Source: an uncultured Verrucomicrobiota bacterium | GTDB taxonomy: Bacteria; Verrucomicrobiota; Verrucomicrobiia; Verrucomicrobiales; Verrucomicrobiaceae | Length of the DNA stretch: 64,000 bases | Assembly: GCA_903848465.1 (NCBI GenBank) | Contig: CAINGK010000231.1 | Coordinates: 1-64,000 of the forward strand | Direction of reading: 5' to 3' | In this document: in pieces, positions 1-10,225 of the stretch | Layout: each line of letters starts with the position of its first letter | How positions within the stretch are numbered: position 1 is the first letter of the stretch | Notes under the pieces: generated by a model | Told to the model about the DNA's origin: nothing | Database searches by the model: none | Seen by the model: only the letters and a program-made list of their open reading frames with translations | Program-made: the position numbers and the translations under genes

Positions 1-1
1 C

Positions 2-61
2 AACCTGGAAGAGGCCCGGAAACTGGAACTCATGAGTCTGCGTGCAGCAGCCAACTTCTGA
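2..61 (+). CDS. Possible C-terminal end of the intron-encoded protein (partial)
   Basis: An open frame enters from the left edge and stops at 59-61, five bases before domain V. The visible residues are NLEEARKLELMSLRAAANF. Intron-encoded reverse transcriptase/maturase genes lie in domain IV, so a frame ending just ahead of domain V is in the expected place. Nineteen residues are too few to recognise a reverse transcriptase, X/maturase or endonuclease domain, so the assignment rests on position only. Confidence 0.35.
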   Translation, partial: NLEEARKLELMSLRAAANF

Positions 62-66
62 CTGGA

Positions 67-140
67 AAGCCGGATGCGGGAAACCCGCCAGTCCGGTTTG
101 GAGGGAGGGGCGGCGTTCATCGCGCCGTCCCTACCCCTAT
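67..140 (+). ncRNA. Group II intron domains V and VI
   Basis: Domain V: 67-75 (AAGCCGGAU) pairs with 91-99 (GUCCGGUUU) through nine base pairs with two G-U pairs. A two-base bulge C89-A90 follows, then a distal five-pair stem 76-80/84-88 closed over AAA. The catalytic AGC triad is 68-70. The distal hairpin is one base shorter than the common 34-nt form. Domain VI: 111-115 (CGGCG) pairs with 123-127 (CGCCG), continued by 106-110 with 128-132 and 103-105 with 134-136. This leaves A133 unpaired as the branch-point adenosine, eight bases from the proposed intron end at 140. Domain V is the catalytic core and domain VI supplies the lariat branch nucleophile. Confidence 0.85.
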
Positions 141-3100
141 CCGTCGGCGGCACCAGCGCCACCGGGGCAGGGGATCAGTTCACCTACGTCGCTGCGCCTA
201 CCATCACGTCCCTAGGTACTACCAGCGGCACGACGGCAGGTGGCACCTCCGTGGCCATCACCGGCACGAATTTGACCGGCGCGACAGCCGTGAAATTCGG
301 TGCCACCAACGCCGCCAGCTTCACCGTCAATTCCGCCACCTCCATCACCGCCACCTCTCCAGCGGGTAGCGCGGGCACGGTGGACATCACGGTCACCACC
401 GCAGGCGGCACCAGCGCCACCTCGGCGGCAGATCAGTACACCTACGCGTCATTGCCGACTGTCACTACCGTTACCCCTTCTCAGGGCGTCCTTGGCGGTG
501 GCACTGCGGTAACGATCGCGGGCACCAATTTCACTGGAGCCACCGGGGTCACTTTCGGTGGCACGGCAGCCACTTCGGTGGTGGTCGTCAATCCGACCAC
601 GATCACCTGCGTGGTTCCCGCTGCGGCTGTGGGCGGCCCTGTCAGCGTCATCGTCACCACTCCGTCTGGATCGAATGCGGCAAACATTGCCTATGCTTAT
701 GTCCAGGTTCCAGTGGTGCTGACGGCCGGCGGCACGCTCTCGGTGGATGGCACCGGCTCCACCAGCGGTTTGAACACCTCGGTCACAAAGGTTGGCAGCA
801 ATTTGATCGTCACAGATCCCAACAACGTCCTCGGCTACGGCCCTTCTCCCACCTTCACGCCGCTCCACACAATTACGATTCCCTTCGCTTCGGTCACCAC
901 GCTGACACTGACAGGCAGCGACCAGAACGACTATTTCACCCTCGATTTCTCCAGCGATCTTCCGCCCACCATCAACATCGACGGGCGCGGCCAGACCGGG
1001 CCTCCGGGCGACGGCATGTCCATTAAGAGTGACAATGGCGACTACACTGGCGACTACATCGCTTCGGGCCTTGGTTCAGGCACTTGGGGTGTGACCAGCG
1101 GTACCACGGGCAACACCTCCAACGTCAATTTCACGGGCCTCGAACCCATTGATTCGACGGGCATCGTCTTCACCACGGCACTCGTGGACCTCAGTCATCA
1201 TGCCTCAGTCCCTGGGAATCTCGTCACCACGGTCGCCGCTGATACCGTCACCACGAACACCAAGGTGAGCTTCACTCTCGGCCTTGAGAGCGTCACTTAC
1301 GGCTCCATCACCGGCAGCCTCACCATCAGAGGAGACGCCACGGACAATGACCGCATCGTCCTCGTCGGCCTGGGCACCTCCATGCTGGGCGATTTCATTG
1401 CCGATGGCAATGGCGGCGCTGGCGACATCATTGAGTGCTACAACACCACCTTCACCGTCCCTGGTGCTGGCAAAAATCTGACCCTCACTTCGGGCTTTAT
1501 CGGCATTGGCGACACCCTAGCCGCCGTGCCCACCGCGCCCGGCGTCCTGGTTTGCAGCGGCAACATCACCCTCTTCGCCAATGGCGACACCACACTGGGA
1601 GGTTCCTACTTGTGGAATCCCACCACCGGCGTGTGGGGAGACACACCTTCGGTGCCTTGGTTGAGCACTTCGTTTATGACGCCCGGCACCATTCAGTTGC
1701 GCGGAGCCATCAACAAGACCAGCGGCGGCGATGCTACCCTTACGCTCAAGGCCACGGGCGATGTCGCGACTGACAGCAATACTTTGTCCTCCACCTTGTA
1801 CGGTGGTTCCATCACCAATAGCTCCGTTTCAGGCAAGCTCAATGTCGTGCTCAATAGCGACTTTGACGGGGCCAACGGTGGACGAGTCAGCCTCAGTGGT
1901 GGTTCGATCACTACCCTTGGCGGCGATTTTACCATTGGCGGCGGCGCTACGCCGGCCTCCACTTATGCCAACGCGTCCGCCACGACAGCCTCCATTGGCG
2001 TGTCGATCTCCGCGATGAACATTACCACCGCTGGGGGTGCTGTCTCCATTCTCGGTCAAGGCGGCGTCGGCAATAGCACCAACGGCGTCAACATCTCAGC
2101 CGTTGCTGGCGCGTCCAACGGGTCTAGCATCATCGACAGCGGCGTGGGCAACCTCACTGTCACCGGTTTGGGCGGCACCGGCACCTCTGCCAACGGCGTT
2201 CGCTTGATTGGACCCACCACGAATTCGCCTGCCAACGTAGCACAATTGAACTCCAGCACGGGCACCATCACCGTGACTGGTACGAGCCAGGGCACGGGCG
2301 GTCAGGGCGTGTTCCTCAACCGCGCTGCGTCCATCACGACGAGCAGCACCGGCAACATCTCGGTGACGGGCACCGGCACTGGCACCCCGGGTGCCAGCGC
2401 GGGCCTCGGCATCATTCTCACCCCCATTACCAGCACGACCTCCGCGATCACCAGCGCAGGCGGGAATGTCACGCTCATCGCGGATAAGATGAACCTTTTT
2501 GGCGCGGTTGTCGGCACGATCAACGTGAGCGCCGCGAGCGGCAGCGTCACGCTCAAGCCTCTCACGGCTGCCGTGGCGGTGAATCTGGGCTCGTCCGTCG
2601 ATACCACCGCTAGCACGCTGGAACTCAGCACGAGCGAACTGGGCAAAGTGACCGCCCCCACACTCACCATTGGCAGTGCCGCCAGCGGCACCATCAACAT
2701 CAGCGTCGCGCTCACTCCGTCCACCTTTACCACGCTGGCTCTCGCCAACAACACCACCTTTGCGGCCACCGGTGGCTTCACCTCCACCATCTCCAGCGCC
2801 ACGAATTACACCCGCATGACAGTGACTGGCACGGTGAGCATCAACACCTCCGCCACGCTCGGCTTCGGTGGTGCCTACGTGCCCACTGCCGGGCAGGACT
2901 TCAGGATCTTGGACAATGATGCCTCCGACGCCATCGTTGGTAACTTCGCTGGCCTGCCGGAGGGTGCCACCCTGTCAAACTTCCAGGGGTCCGGCATCAC
3001 CGAAGGGGTCACCTACGCAGGCGGCACCGGTAACGATCTTATCATCGGCATCGCGCCGACGATCTCCTCCAGCACCGGCGCAGTCTTGATCAATTCCTCC

Positions 3101-6100
3101 ACGCTCATCATCACGGGCACGGGCTTCTCGACCACCCCAGGCAACAACATTGTCACGCTCTCCAACGGCGCCACCGGCACCGTCACAGCGGCGACGTCGA
3201 CTCAATTGACGGTGACGCTGATCACGCCGCCGTCCGGCCCCGGCCCGCTGACCGCCGTCGTTAACAACGGCATCTCCAGTGGTGCCCCTGTGCAGGTGGC
3301 CTCGATCGTTCCCTTGCCGACGGTAACGCTGACCTCGACTAGCCTCCCCATCAATGCCACAACGGTGACGATTACCGGCACCGGCTTCGACAGCTCATCT
3401 CCGGGGAACAACACCGTGACTTTGAACGATGGTGCCACGGGCACAGTGACTTCCGCGACGGCGACCAGCCTCATCGTAACTTTCGGCACTAACCCCACAG
3501 CGGTCGGCAGCCTCACAGCGGTCGTCACTTCCTTCGGCGGCAGCAGCGGCACAGCCACTCAGATCGCCACCGTGGCCCCGGTGGTCACCTCTAGCACCGC
3601 CAGCCTTGCGGCCAATGCGACGACTGTCACGATCAATGGCTTTGGCTTTGATAGCGCGACACCCTCAAACAACACAGTGACCTTCAACGACAGCGCCACG
3701 GGCACCGTCACCAGCGCCACCAGCACCACACTGACGGTGACCTTCGGCACCAAGCCGGCGAGCGTCGGCTCCCTGACCGCCGTCGTCACGACGGACGCGG
3801 TGAGCAGCGGCGCGGCAGTGCAGGTGGCCACGGTCATTCCTGTGATCACACCGAGCAGCGCCAATCTCGCCGCCAATGCCGGAAGCATTTCCATCAGCGG
3901 CTTCGGCTTTGACTTGAACAATCTCAAAGACGGCGTGACCTTCAGCGGCGCAGGCACCGGCGCGGGCACGGTCACCGCCGCCTCGTCCACGGGACTGGGC
4001 GTCAACCTGCCGGCAGGGCTCATCGCGGGTGTCTTGAACGCCACCATGACGAGCAACAGCGTCAGCAGTGGCGCGGCGGTCCAGGTGGCAACCATTACCC
4101 CGGTGGTCACCTCCAGCACCGCCAGCCTCGCGGCCAATGCGACGACGGTCACGATCAATGGCGCAGGCTTTGACCCGACGGCGGCACACAACAGCGTCGT
4201 CCTCAACGACGGATCGACCGGCACCGTCACCAGCGCGACGAACACGCAGCTCACGGTGACCTTCGGCACCAAGCCAACGAGCGCTGGCACATTGACCGCC
4301 ATCGTCACCACCAATTCAGTGAGCAGCGGCTCCGCAGTGCAGGTGGCCACGGTCATCCCGGTGGTCACCTCCAGCACGGCGTCCATCCAGACCACGGGTG
4401 CCACGGTGACGATCAACGGCTTTGGCTTTGACTCCAGCAACGCCAACAACTCGGTGACGCTAAACCTCGGTGCGACCGTCAGTTCAATCACCTCCACGCC
4501 GACGCAGATCGTCGTCACCTTTGGCACCAAGCCAACGGTGGGCAACCTCAATGCCGTCGTCACTTCCAACGGCCAGAGCAGCGGCTCAGCCGTGCAGGTG
4601 GCCACGGTGGTGAACATCGGCATCACCCCCAACACCTTGCCAAACTGGACGGTGAATATGAGCGGCTACTCACAGACCTTGACGGGCACCGGCGGCACGT
4701 CGCCTTACACCTTCTCGGTGACTGCCGGTTCACTTCCAACGGGGTTGTCGCTTGCCAGTGGCGTGATCAGCGGTACGCCGACTGCTGCAGGCACGTTCAA
4801 CTTCACCGTCACAACGACAGACAATCTGAGCGCCTCTGGCTCGCAGTCTTACTCCATTGTCATCAATTCCGCCGTTGCGGTCAGCCCTTCGACCTTGCCA
4901 AACTGGACGGTCAACGCCACTGGCTACACGCAGACGGTGACCAGCAGCGGCGGCACGGGTGCGAAGACCCTGTCGATCTCATCTGGTGCGATCCCAACGG
5001 GGATGACGTTTACCGCCGGGACGGGAGCGCTTAGCGGTACACCGACAGCAGCAGGAACGTTCAACTTCACGGTGACGGCAACGGACACCGCGGGTGCGAC
5101 CGGGGCACAGGCCTACTCCGTGGTGATCAATTCAGCCATCAGTTATGGTGCCTTGTCAGTCACGACATGGACCGTGAATCAGGTTGGCTACAGCGGCACC
5201 GTGGCGGTGAGTGGTGGCACGGGTGCCTATAGCGGCCTCAACGTCACCGGTCTGCCGACAGGTTTGAGCGCCGCCATTGTTGGCAGCACGATCACCATCA
5301 GCGGTACGCCAACAGCAGCCGCGAGCACGCCAAACAATGTGAGCATCATGCTGAGCGATTCGGTGGGAGCCAGCACGACGCAGACCTTCACTCTCACGGT
5401 CAACACCCTCACCATCACTTCCAGCACCGCCAGTCTGGCGCAGAATGCCACGCAGTTGATCATCAACGGCACCGGGTTCTCCACCACGCTGGCAAACAAC
5501 TCCATCTCGCTGTCTTCCGGCACAGCCACGGTAACAGCCGCCACGGCCACGCAGCTCACCTGCTCGCTGGTTGGACCTCTGACACTGGGAACCTTGAATG
5601 CCACCGCGACCGTCGTAGGCAATGGCAGCACTAGCGCGACGCAGGTCGCCACTGTCGTCGCCGCGCCTACCGTGACGCTGGCCACGACGAGCAACGCCAT
5701 CAATGCCACAACGGTGACGATTACCGGCACCGGCTTCGACAGCTCATCTCCGGGGAACAACACCGTGACTTTGAACGATGGTGCCACGGGTACAGTGACC
5801 TCCGCGACGGCGACCAGCCTCACCGTGACCTTCGGCACCAAGCCCACGGCTGTCGGCAGCCTCACTGTAGTGGTCACTTCCTTCGGCGGCAGCAGCGGCA
5901 CGGCCAAGCAGATCGCCACCGTGACACCGGTGGTCACCTCCAGCTCCAGCAACCTGAGCGTGGATGCGAACACCCTGCTCATCAACGGCGTTGGCTTTGA
6001 CACGACCGCCGCGAACAACACCGTCTCCTTCAGCAACGGTGCCACGGGCACGGTCACCAGCGCGACCGGTGCGCAGTTGACGGTCACCTTCGGTACGCAC

Positions 6101-9031
6101 GCGACCTCTCTGGGCTCCATGACGGCCAGTGTCACGACAGACACCGTTTCCAGCGGCAGCGCCGTGCAGGTGGCTACGGTCATCGCCGGTGCGGCCACGC
6201 ACTTCTCCGTCACCGCTCCAGGTACCGCCACCGCAGGCGTCGCCATCAGTACCACGGTGACCGCACTGGACCAGTTTAACAACACCGCGATCAGCTACAC
6301 CGGCATAGTACACTTCACCACGACGGATGTTAATGGCAGCGCATTAGTGCCAACAAACTACAGCTTCCTTGCGGGCGACAATGGCGTGCATGCTTTCTCC
6401 GGTGGCGTGACCTTGGTCACTGCTGGCAGCAAGACCGTGACTGCCACCGACACGGTCACCGGCAGCATCATCGGCACCAGCGGCAACATCGTCGTGAGCG
6501 CGGCGGCCGCGACGCACCTGGCCGTCAGTGCGCCGGGCACCGCCACTGCGGGCGTCGCCATCAACAGCGCGGTGACCGCGCTCGATCAGTTTAACAACAC
6601 CGCGACCAGCTACACCGGCACGGTCCACTTCACCACCTCGGACAGCGGTGCCGGGGCTGCCGTTCCAGGGAACTACACCTTCCTCGCTGGAGACAGCGGC
6701 GTGCATACCTTCGCCTCGGTCGTCACTTTGGTCACGGCTGGCACCCAGACCGTGACCGCCACCGACATGGTCACGGGCACCATCAATGGCACGACCGCGA
6801 ACATCGTCGTCGGCTCGGCTGCTGCATCCCAACTCGTGGTCAGCGCTCCAGGCACCGCAACCGCAGGCGTCGCTATCAATACCACGGTGACGGCAAAGGA
6901 TGCGTTCGGCAACACCGCGACTGGCTACCTCGGCACGGTACACTTCACCAAGACGGATTCAGGTTCCGGCTCCGCAGTGCCAGCGAACTACGCCTTTGTC
7001 GCGGGCGACAATGGCGTGCATACCTTCACCAATGGCGTCACCTTGGTCACAGCAGGCAACCGGACGGTGACCGCTACCGACACCGTCACAGGCAGCATCA
7101 CCGGCACCAGCGGCACCATCTCCGTGAACGCTGCGGCTGCGACACAGCTCATCGTCTCCGCTCCAGGCACAGCGACAGCAGGCACTGCGGTGTCGGTTTC
7201 AGTGACTGCCCAAGATGCCTTTGGCAACACCGCCACGGCCTATACCGGCACGGTACACTTCACGAGCACGGATGCCAGCTCAGTCCTGCCTGCCAACAAC
7301 ACGCTGACAGCCGGTGCCGGCAACTTCAACGTGACCTTTAAAACCGCAGGCAATCAGACTGTGACCGCCACGGACACGGTCACTGGCAGCATCACTGGCA
7401 CCAGCGGCACCATCGCCGTGAGCGCTGCGGCTGCGTCGCAGCTCGCGGTCAGCGCAGTGGGCACCGCGACGGCAGGCGTCGCCATCAACAGTTCCGTCAC
7501 CGCCTTGGATGCCTTCGGCAATACCGCCATCAGCTACACCGGCACCGTGAAATTCGCCGCCTCTGACTCGGGTGGCAGTGTGGTGCTGCCTACGAACTAC
7601 ACCTTCCTCCCTGGTGACAACGGCGTGCATGTTTTCTTCAGTGCCTTGACCTTTGTCACCGCTGGCACCCAGACGCTGACGGCCACTGACACGATCTCTG
7701 GCAGCATCAACGGAACCAGCAGCGGCACCCTCGTCAGCGCGGCAGCCGCCAATCACCTGGCGGTCACCGCACCCGGCACCGCCACCGCAGGCGTCGCCAT
7801 CAACACCACAGTGACCGCACAGGATCAGTATGGTAACACCGCCATCAGCTATCTCGGCACAGTGAACTTCACCAAGACCGATGCCGGAACCGGCTCGGCA
7901 GTGCCAGTGAATTACACCTTTGTCGTTGGCGACAGCGGCGTGCATACCTTCGCCTCGGTCGTCACTTTGGTCTCCGCTGGCAGCCAGTCCGTCACGGCCA
8001 CGGATACGGTCACTGGCAGCATCACCGGCACCAGCGGCAGTATCCTGGTCAATCCGGCAGCGACCAGCCACTTCGTGGTCACTGCTCCGGCTACGGCAGG
8101 TCCAGGCACCCCCATCACCGTCACCCTTACGGCGGAGGATGCCTTCAATAACCTCACCCCGGCTTACACCGGCACGGTGGCCTTCACCTTGAGCGACACG
8201 GCCGGTGGCACCGCCGTTCCGTCGAATTACACCTTCCTGGCTGGGGACGCGGGCGTCCACACCTTCACCAGTGGCGTGACCTTCGCCACGCCAGGGGTAC
8301 AGACCGTGACGGGCACGGACACCGTCAGCGCCTCCATCACCGGCTTAGCCACCGTCAATGTGGGCACGCTGAATCCGACGCCCATCCAGTTGGTGCGGAC
8401 CGATCCGGTGACCGGACTGCCGCTGCCTGCAGGCTCGCTCTACCCGGTCATCAGTCAGACCGGCACACTGGAAGTGCGGGTGAGCATCAAGAACACCACG
8501 GCCTTCCCGATCAACGGCTTCCGCCTCAGCGTGGACTACAGCGCCTACCTGCCGTTCCATTCCCTGGTGCTCTATAACCGGACCAGCCCAAGCAACTACT
8601 CGGAGCCAGCCCACATCGACTACATCGACTATCCGTACCCGGTGGCGGTGAACGCCTCGGTGAGCTTGAAGCTGGAGTTTTACACCACCACCCGCTCCTT
8701 GCCCAACCCCTTCAGCCCGACGCTCAAGGTGACGACGCTGCCGACATCCGAGGTGTCCAGCACCGACAGCAGTGGCGTGCAGCCACGGATTAGAATGCTG
8801 CCACCCAACAACAATGTACTGCTGGAGTGGGATTCCACCCTGGGGCAATGGTACCGCATCAAGTACAGCTCGGATCTGGTCAACTGGTACGACTGTCCAG
8901 TGCCGGTGCAGGGTGTCGCCAACCGCACCCAGTGGGTTGATGACGGCCCGCCGTTCACCAACGTTCCGCCGTCATCCGTCGGGGCACGTTACTACAAGCT
9001 CAATGCCATCTCCGCGCCGACGGGACCGTAA
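141..9031 (+). CDS. Giant IPT/Ig-repeat surface or secreted protein, 3' exon (5' partial)
   Basis: The frame is open from base 74, but that ATG lies in intron domain V, so the gene part proper starts at 141, in the middle of an IPT/TIG repeat. Residue numbers below count from 74. IPT/TIG repeats (GTNFTGATGVTFGG-type cores) cover about 22-208. A long Thr/Ser/Gly-rich beta-strand region runs to about 1000. IPT-like units of about 85 residues fill about 1000-1515 and return at about 1780-2035. Two putative-Ig units (SGTPTAAGTFNFTVT) and a third variant lie at about 1516-1776. Seven units of about 105 residues beginning near APGTATAGVAI span about 2040-2763. The last 200 residues are a non-repetitive domain ending with a WYRIKYSSDLVNWYD-type segment. 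Such proteins are extracellular adhesins or structural proteins. No catalytic motif, LPXTG or autotransporter barrel is visible. The N-terminus and signal peptide lie beyond the window, upstream of the intron. Confidence 0.85.
3351..3441 (+). repeat. 91-nt segment identical to 5700-5790
   Basis: This part of an IPT-like unit is base-for-base identical to 5700-5790, 2349 bp downstream. High similarity continues on the 3' side (to about 3595 and 5940) with scattered substitutions. Neighbouring units in the same gene differ at many codons, so this pair looks like recent duplication or gene conversion inside the repeat array. Confidence 0.85.
5700..5790 (+). repeat. 91-nt segment identical to 3351-3441
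   Basis: Second copy of the internal duplicate in the giant repeat gene. The first mismatch after the identical block is a synonymous C/T difference at 3442/5791. Confidence 0.85.
6190..8360 (+). repeat. Seven tandem ~105-residue Ig-like units
   Basis: Seven successive coding units share the order APGTATAGVAI, TALDQFNNTA or AQDAFGNTA, YTGTVHFT, PxNYTFLAGDxGVHTF and TVTATDTVTGSI. The fourth unit is shorter because it lacks the middle GDxGVHTF segment. The last unit is the most divergent (ATAGPGTPITVTL). Each unit reads as a beta-sandwich, consistent with a stalk in a surface protein. Confidence 0.8.
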
Positions 9032-9105
9032 GCTGCCGCCGTTTGGTTTCCCACCCGCTGCCTTTTCATCAAGTCTGACTTTCACCTCTGCTGTTACTCT
9101 TCCCA

Positions 9106-10167
9106 ATGAACGCCTCTGCCGCTCGTCTCGCCGTCGCCGCCCTCCTGCTGGTGCCCTTGGCTGGCCCTACCCATGCTGAACCCGGTCAATGGAGTTTCGG
9201 TGCGGGCTACGCCCCCATCATCGGCTTGCGGACTGAGTTCAGCGGGTTTGGGAATTTTCAAAATCCCTTTCCCGTACCCGCACCGGCACCCGGCACCAAC
9301 TACATCTACACCAACGGCTCCGTCCAGGTGGACTCCTCGGGCAATGCGGGTGGTCTGACCCAGTTCTGGTCCTACAACAATGCTGCGCAGTATGACCCTG
9401 CTGGGTTTGCTGGCGCTGGGGCCATTAATTTCTCCACAATCAGCGGTGGCGTGTCGGGTGCCGGTTCCGTCGTGGACAACAACGTCGCTGCTGCCGCAGG
9501 GTTTGAAATGCACGGCTACCTCGATCTCGGCAGAGTCGCCTTCCTTCCGAAGATTGGCGACCGCGAAATCACCTGGGGTCTGCGCACCGGATTGCAATAC
9601 GCTCGTGTCACGAATAGCAACTACGGCGGGCAGGTGGCTGGAGTGGGTACCATCACCGACTCCTTCAATCTCAATGGGGTCCTGCCACCTGCCGCACCCT
9701 ATGTCGGCACCTTCGTCGGCCCAGGTCCGTTGCTCGGAGACACTCCCAGCCGGACTACCGGCACCACCACCGCGACCATCAGTGGCAATCGCCAGTTGGA
9801 TGTGAGTTTGTATGTCAGCACCTTCGGCACCTACTTGGCGCTGCCTGTGACCAAGAAGCTGGACGTCATGCTCGAAGGTGGTGGCGTGCTGGCAATTGCC
9901 AGCGGCAGCTACAATTATGAAAGCACGGTAACGGTGCCCGGCGTAGGCACGCAGGTTTCACACGGTGGCAAGAACAGCACCCGGCTATTGCCTGGCGTCT
10001 TTTCCAGCGTAGGTCTGGCCTGGCACCTGACCGACCAGTTCAGCCTGCAAACTTCGGTGCGCTACCAGTTTATGCGCCAGTTCAGCCTCATGGCCAATGG
10101 CTCCCACGCCAATCTCAGCTTCGACTCTGCCTTGGTACTCTCCATCGGTGCCATGTACCGCTTCTGA
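9106..10167 (+). CDS. Outer-membrane beta-barrel-like protein
   Basis: 353 residues. An N-terminal signal peptide ends near THA-E (about residue 24). The mature part alternates polar and aromatic residues in short strands, with Gly/Asn/Pro-rich loops, and ends in AMYRF. A terminal aromatic residue after a beta-strand is the usual Bam recognition feature of outer-membrane barrels. The later strands (KKLDVMLEGGGVLA, LAWHLTDQFSLQTSVRYQF) resemble those of OmpA/OmpW-like small barrels. It begins 75 bp after the giant repeat gene on the same strand and could be its outer-membrane partner or simply a neighbour. No substrate can be inferred. Confidence 0.65.
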   Translation: MNASAARLAVAALLLVPLAGPTHAEPGQWSFGAGYAPIIGLRTEFSGFGNFQNPFPVPAPAPGTNYIYTNGSVQVDSSGNAGGLTQFWSYNNAAQYDPAGFAGAGAINFSTISGGVSGAGSVVDNNVAAAAGFEMHGYLDLGRVAFLPKIGDREITWGLRTGLQYARVTNSNYGGQVAGVGTITDSFNLNGVLPPAAPYVGTFVGPGPLLGDTPSRTTGTTTATISGNRQLDVSLYVSTFGTYLALPVTKKLDVMLEGGGVLAIASGSYNYESTVTVPGVGTQVSHGGKNSTRLLPGVFSSVGLAWHLTDQFSLQTSVRYQFMRQFSLMANGSHANLSFDSALVLSIGAMYRF

Positions 10168-10225
10168 GGCCTTTTTTCTCAAGGAGACGCTTGGAAATGC
10201 ACCGTGTCAGGTGCCTATTCCCGGC

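Larger units (their letters stand above)
1..140 (+). mobile_element. 3' end of a group II intron
   Basis: The window opens inside a group II intron whose 3' splice site I place after base 140. Visible are a complete domain V (67-99), a domain VI with a bulged adenosine, and the typical 3' terminus CCCTACCCCTAT ending in AY. The 5' part of the intron, and so the exon-binding sites, lie outside the window. The downstream DNA continues, mid-repeat, the reading frame of a giant IPT-repeat gene, which fits insertion of the intron into that gene. The intron class cannot be assigned from this end alone. Confidence 0.85.

Noticed and set aside
3559..8260. Long minus-strand open frames inside the giant repeat gene (3559-4635, 5227-6285, 7280-8260)
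   Set aside because: They mirror the repeats of the plus-strand gene, have biased Val/Ala/Pro or Gly/Asp/Arg composition and lack any domain. They arise from repetitive GC-rich codons.
6190..8360. Tandem repeats considered as a CRISPR array
   Set aside because: The repeats are in-frame protein-coding units of about 315 bp with divergent sequence, not short identical direct repeats with unique spacers. No cas genes are present.
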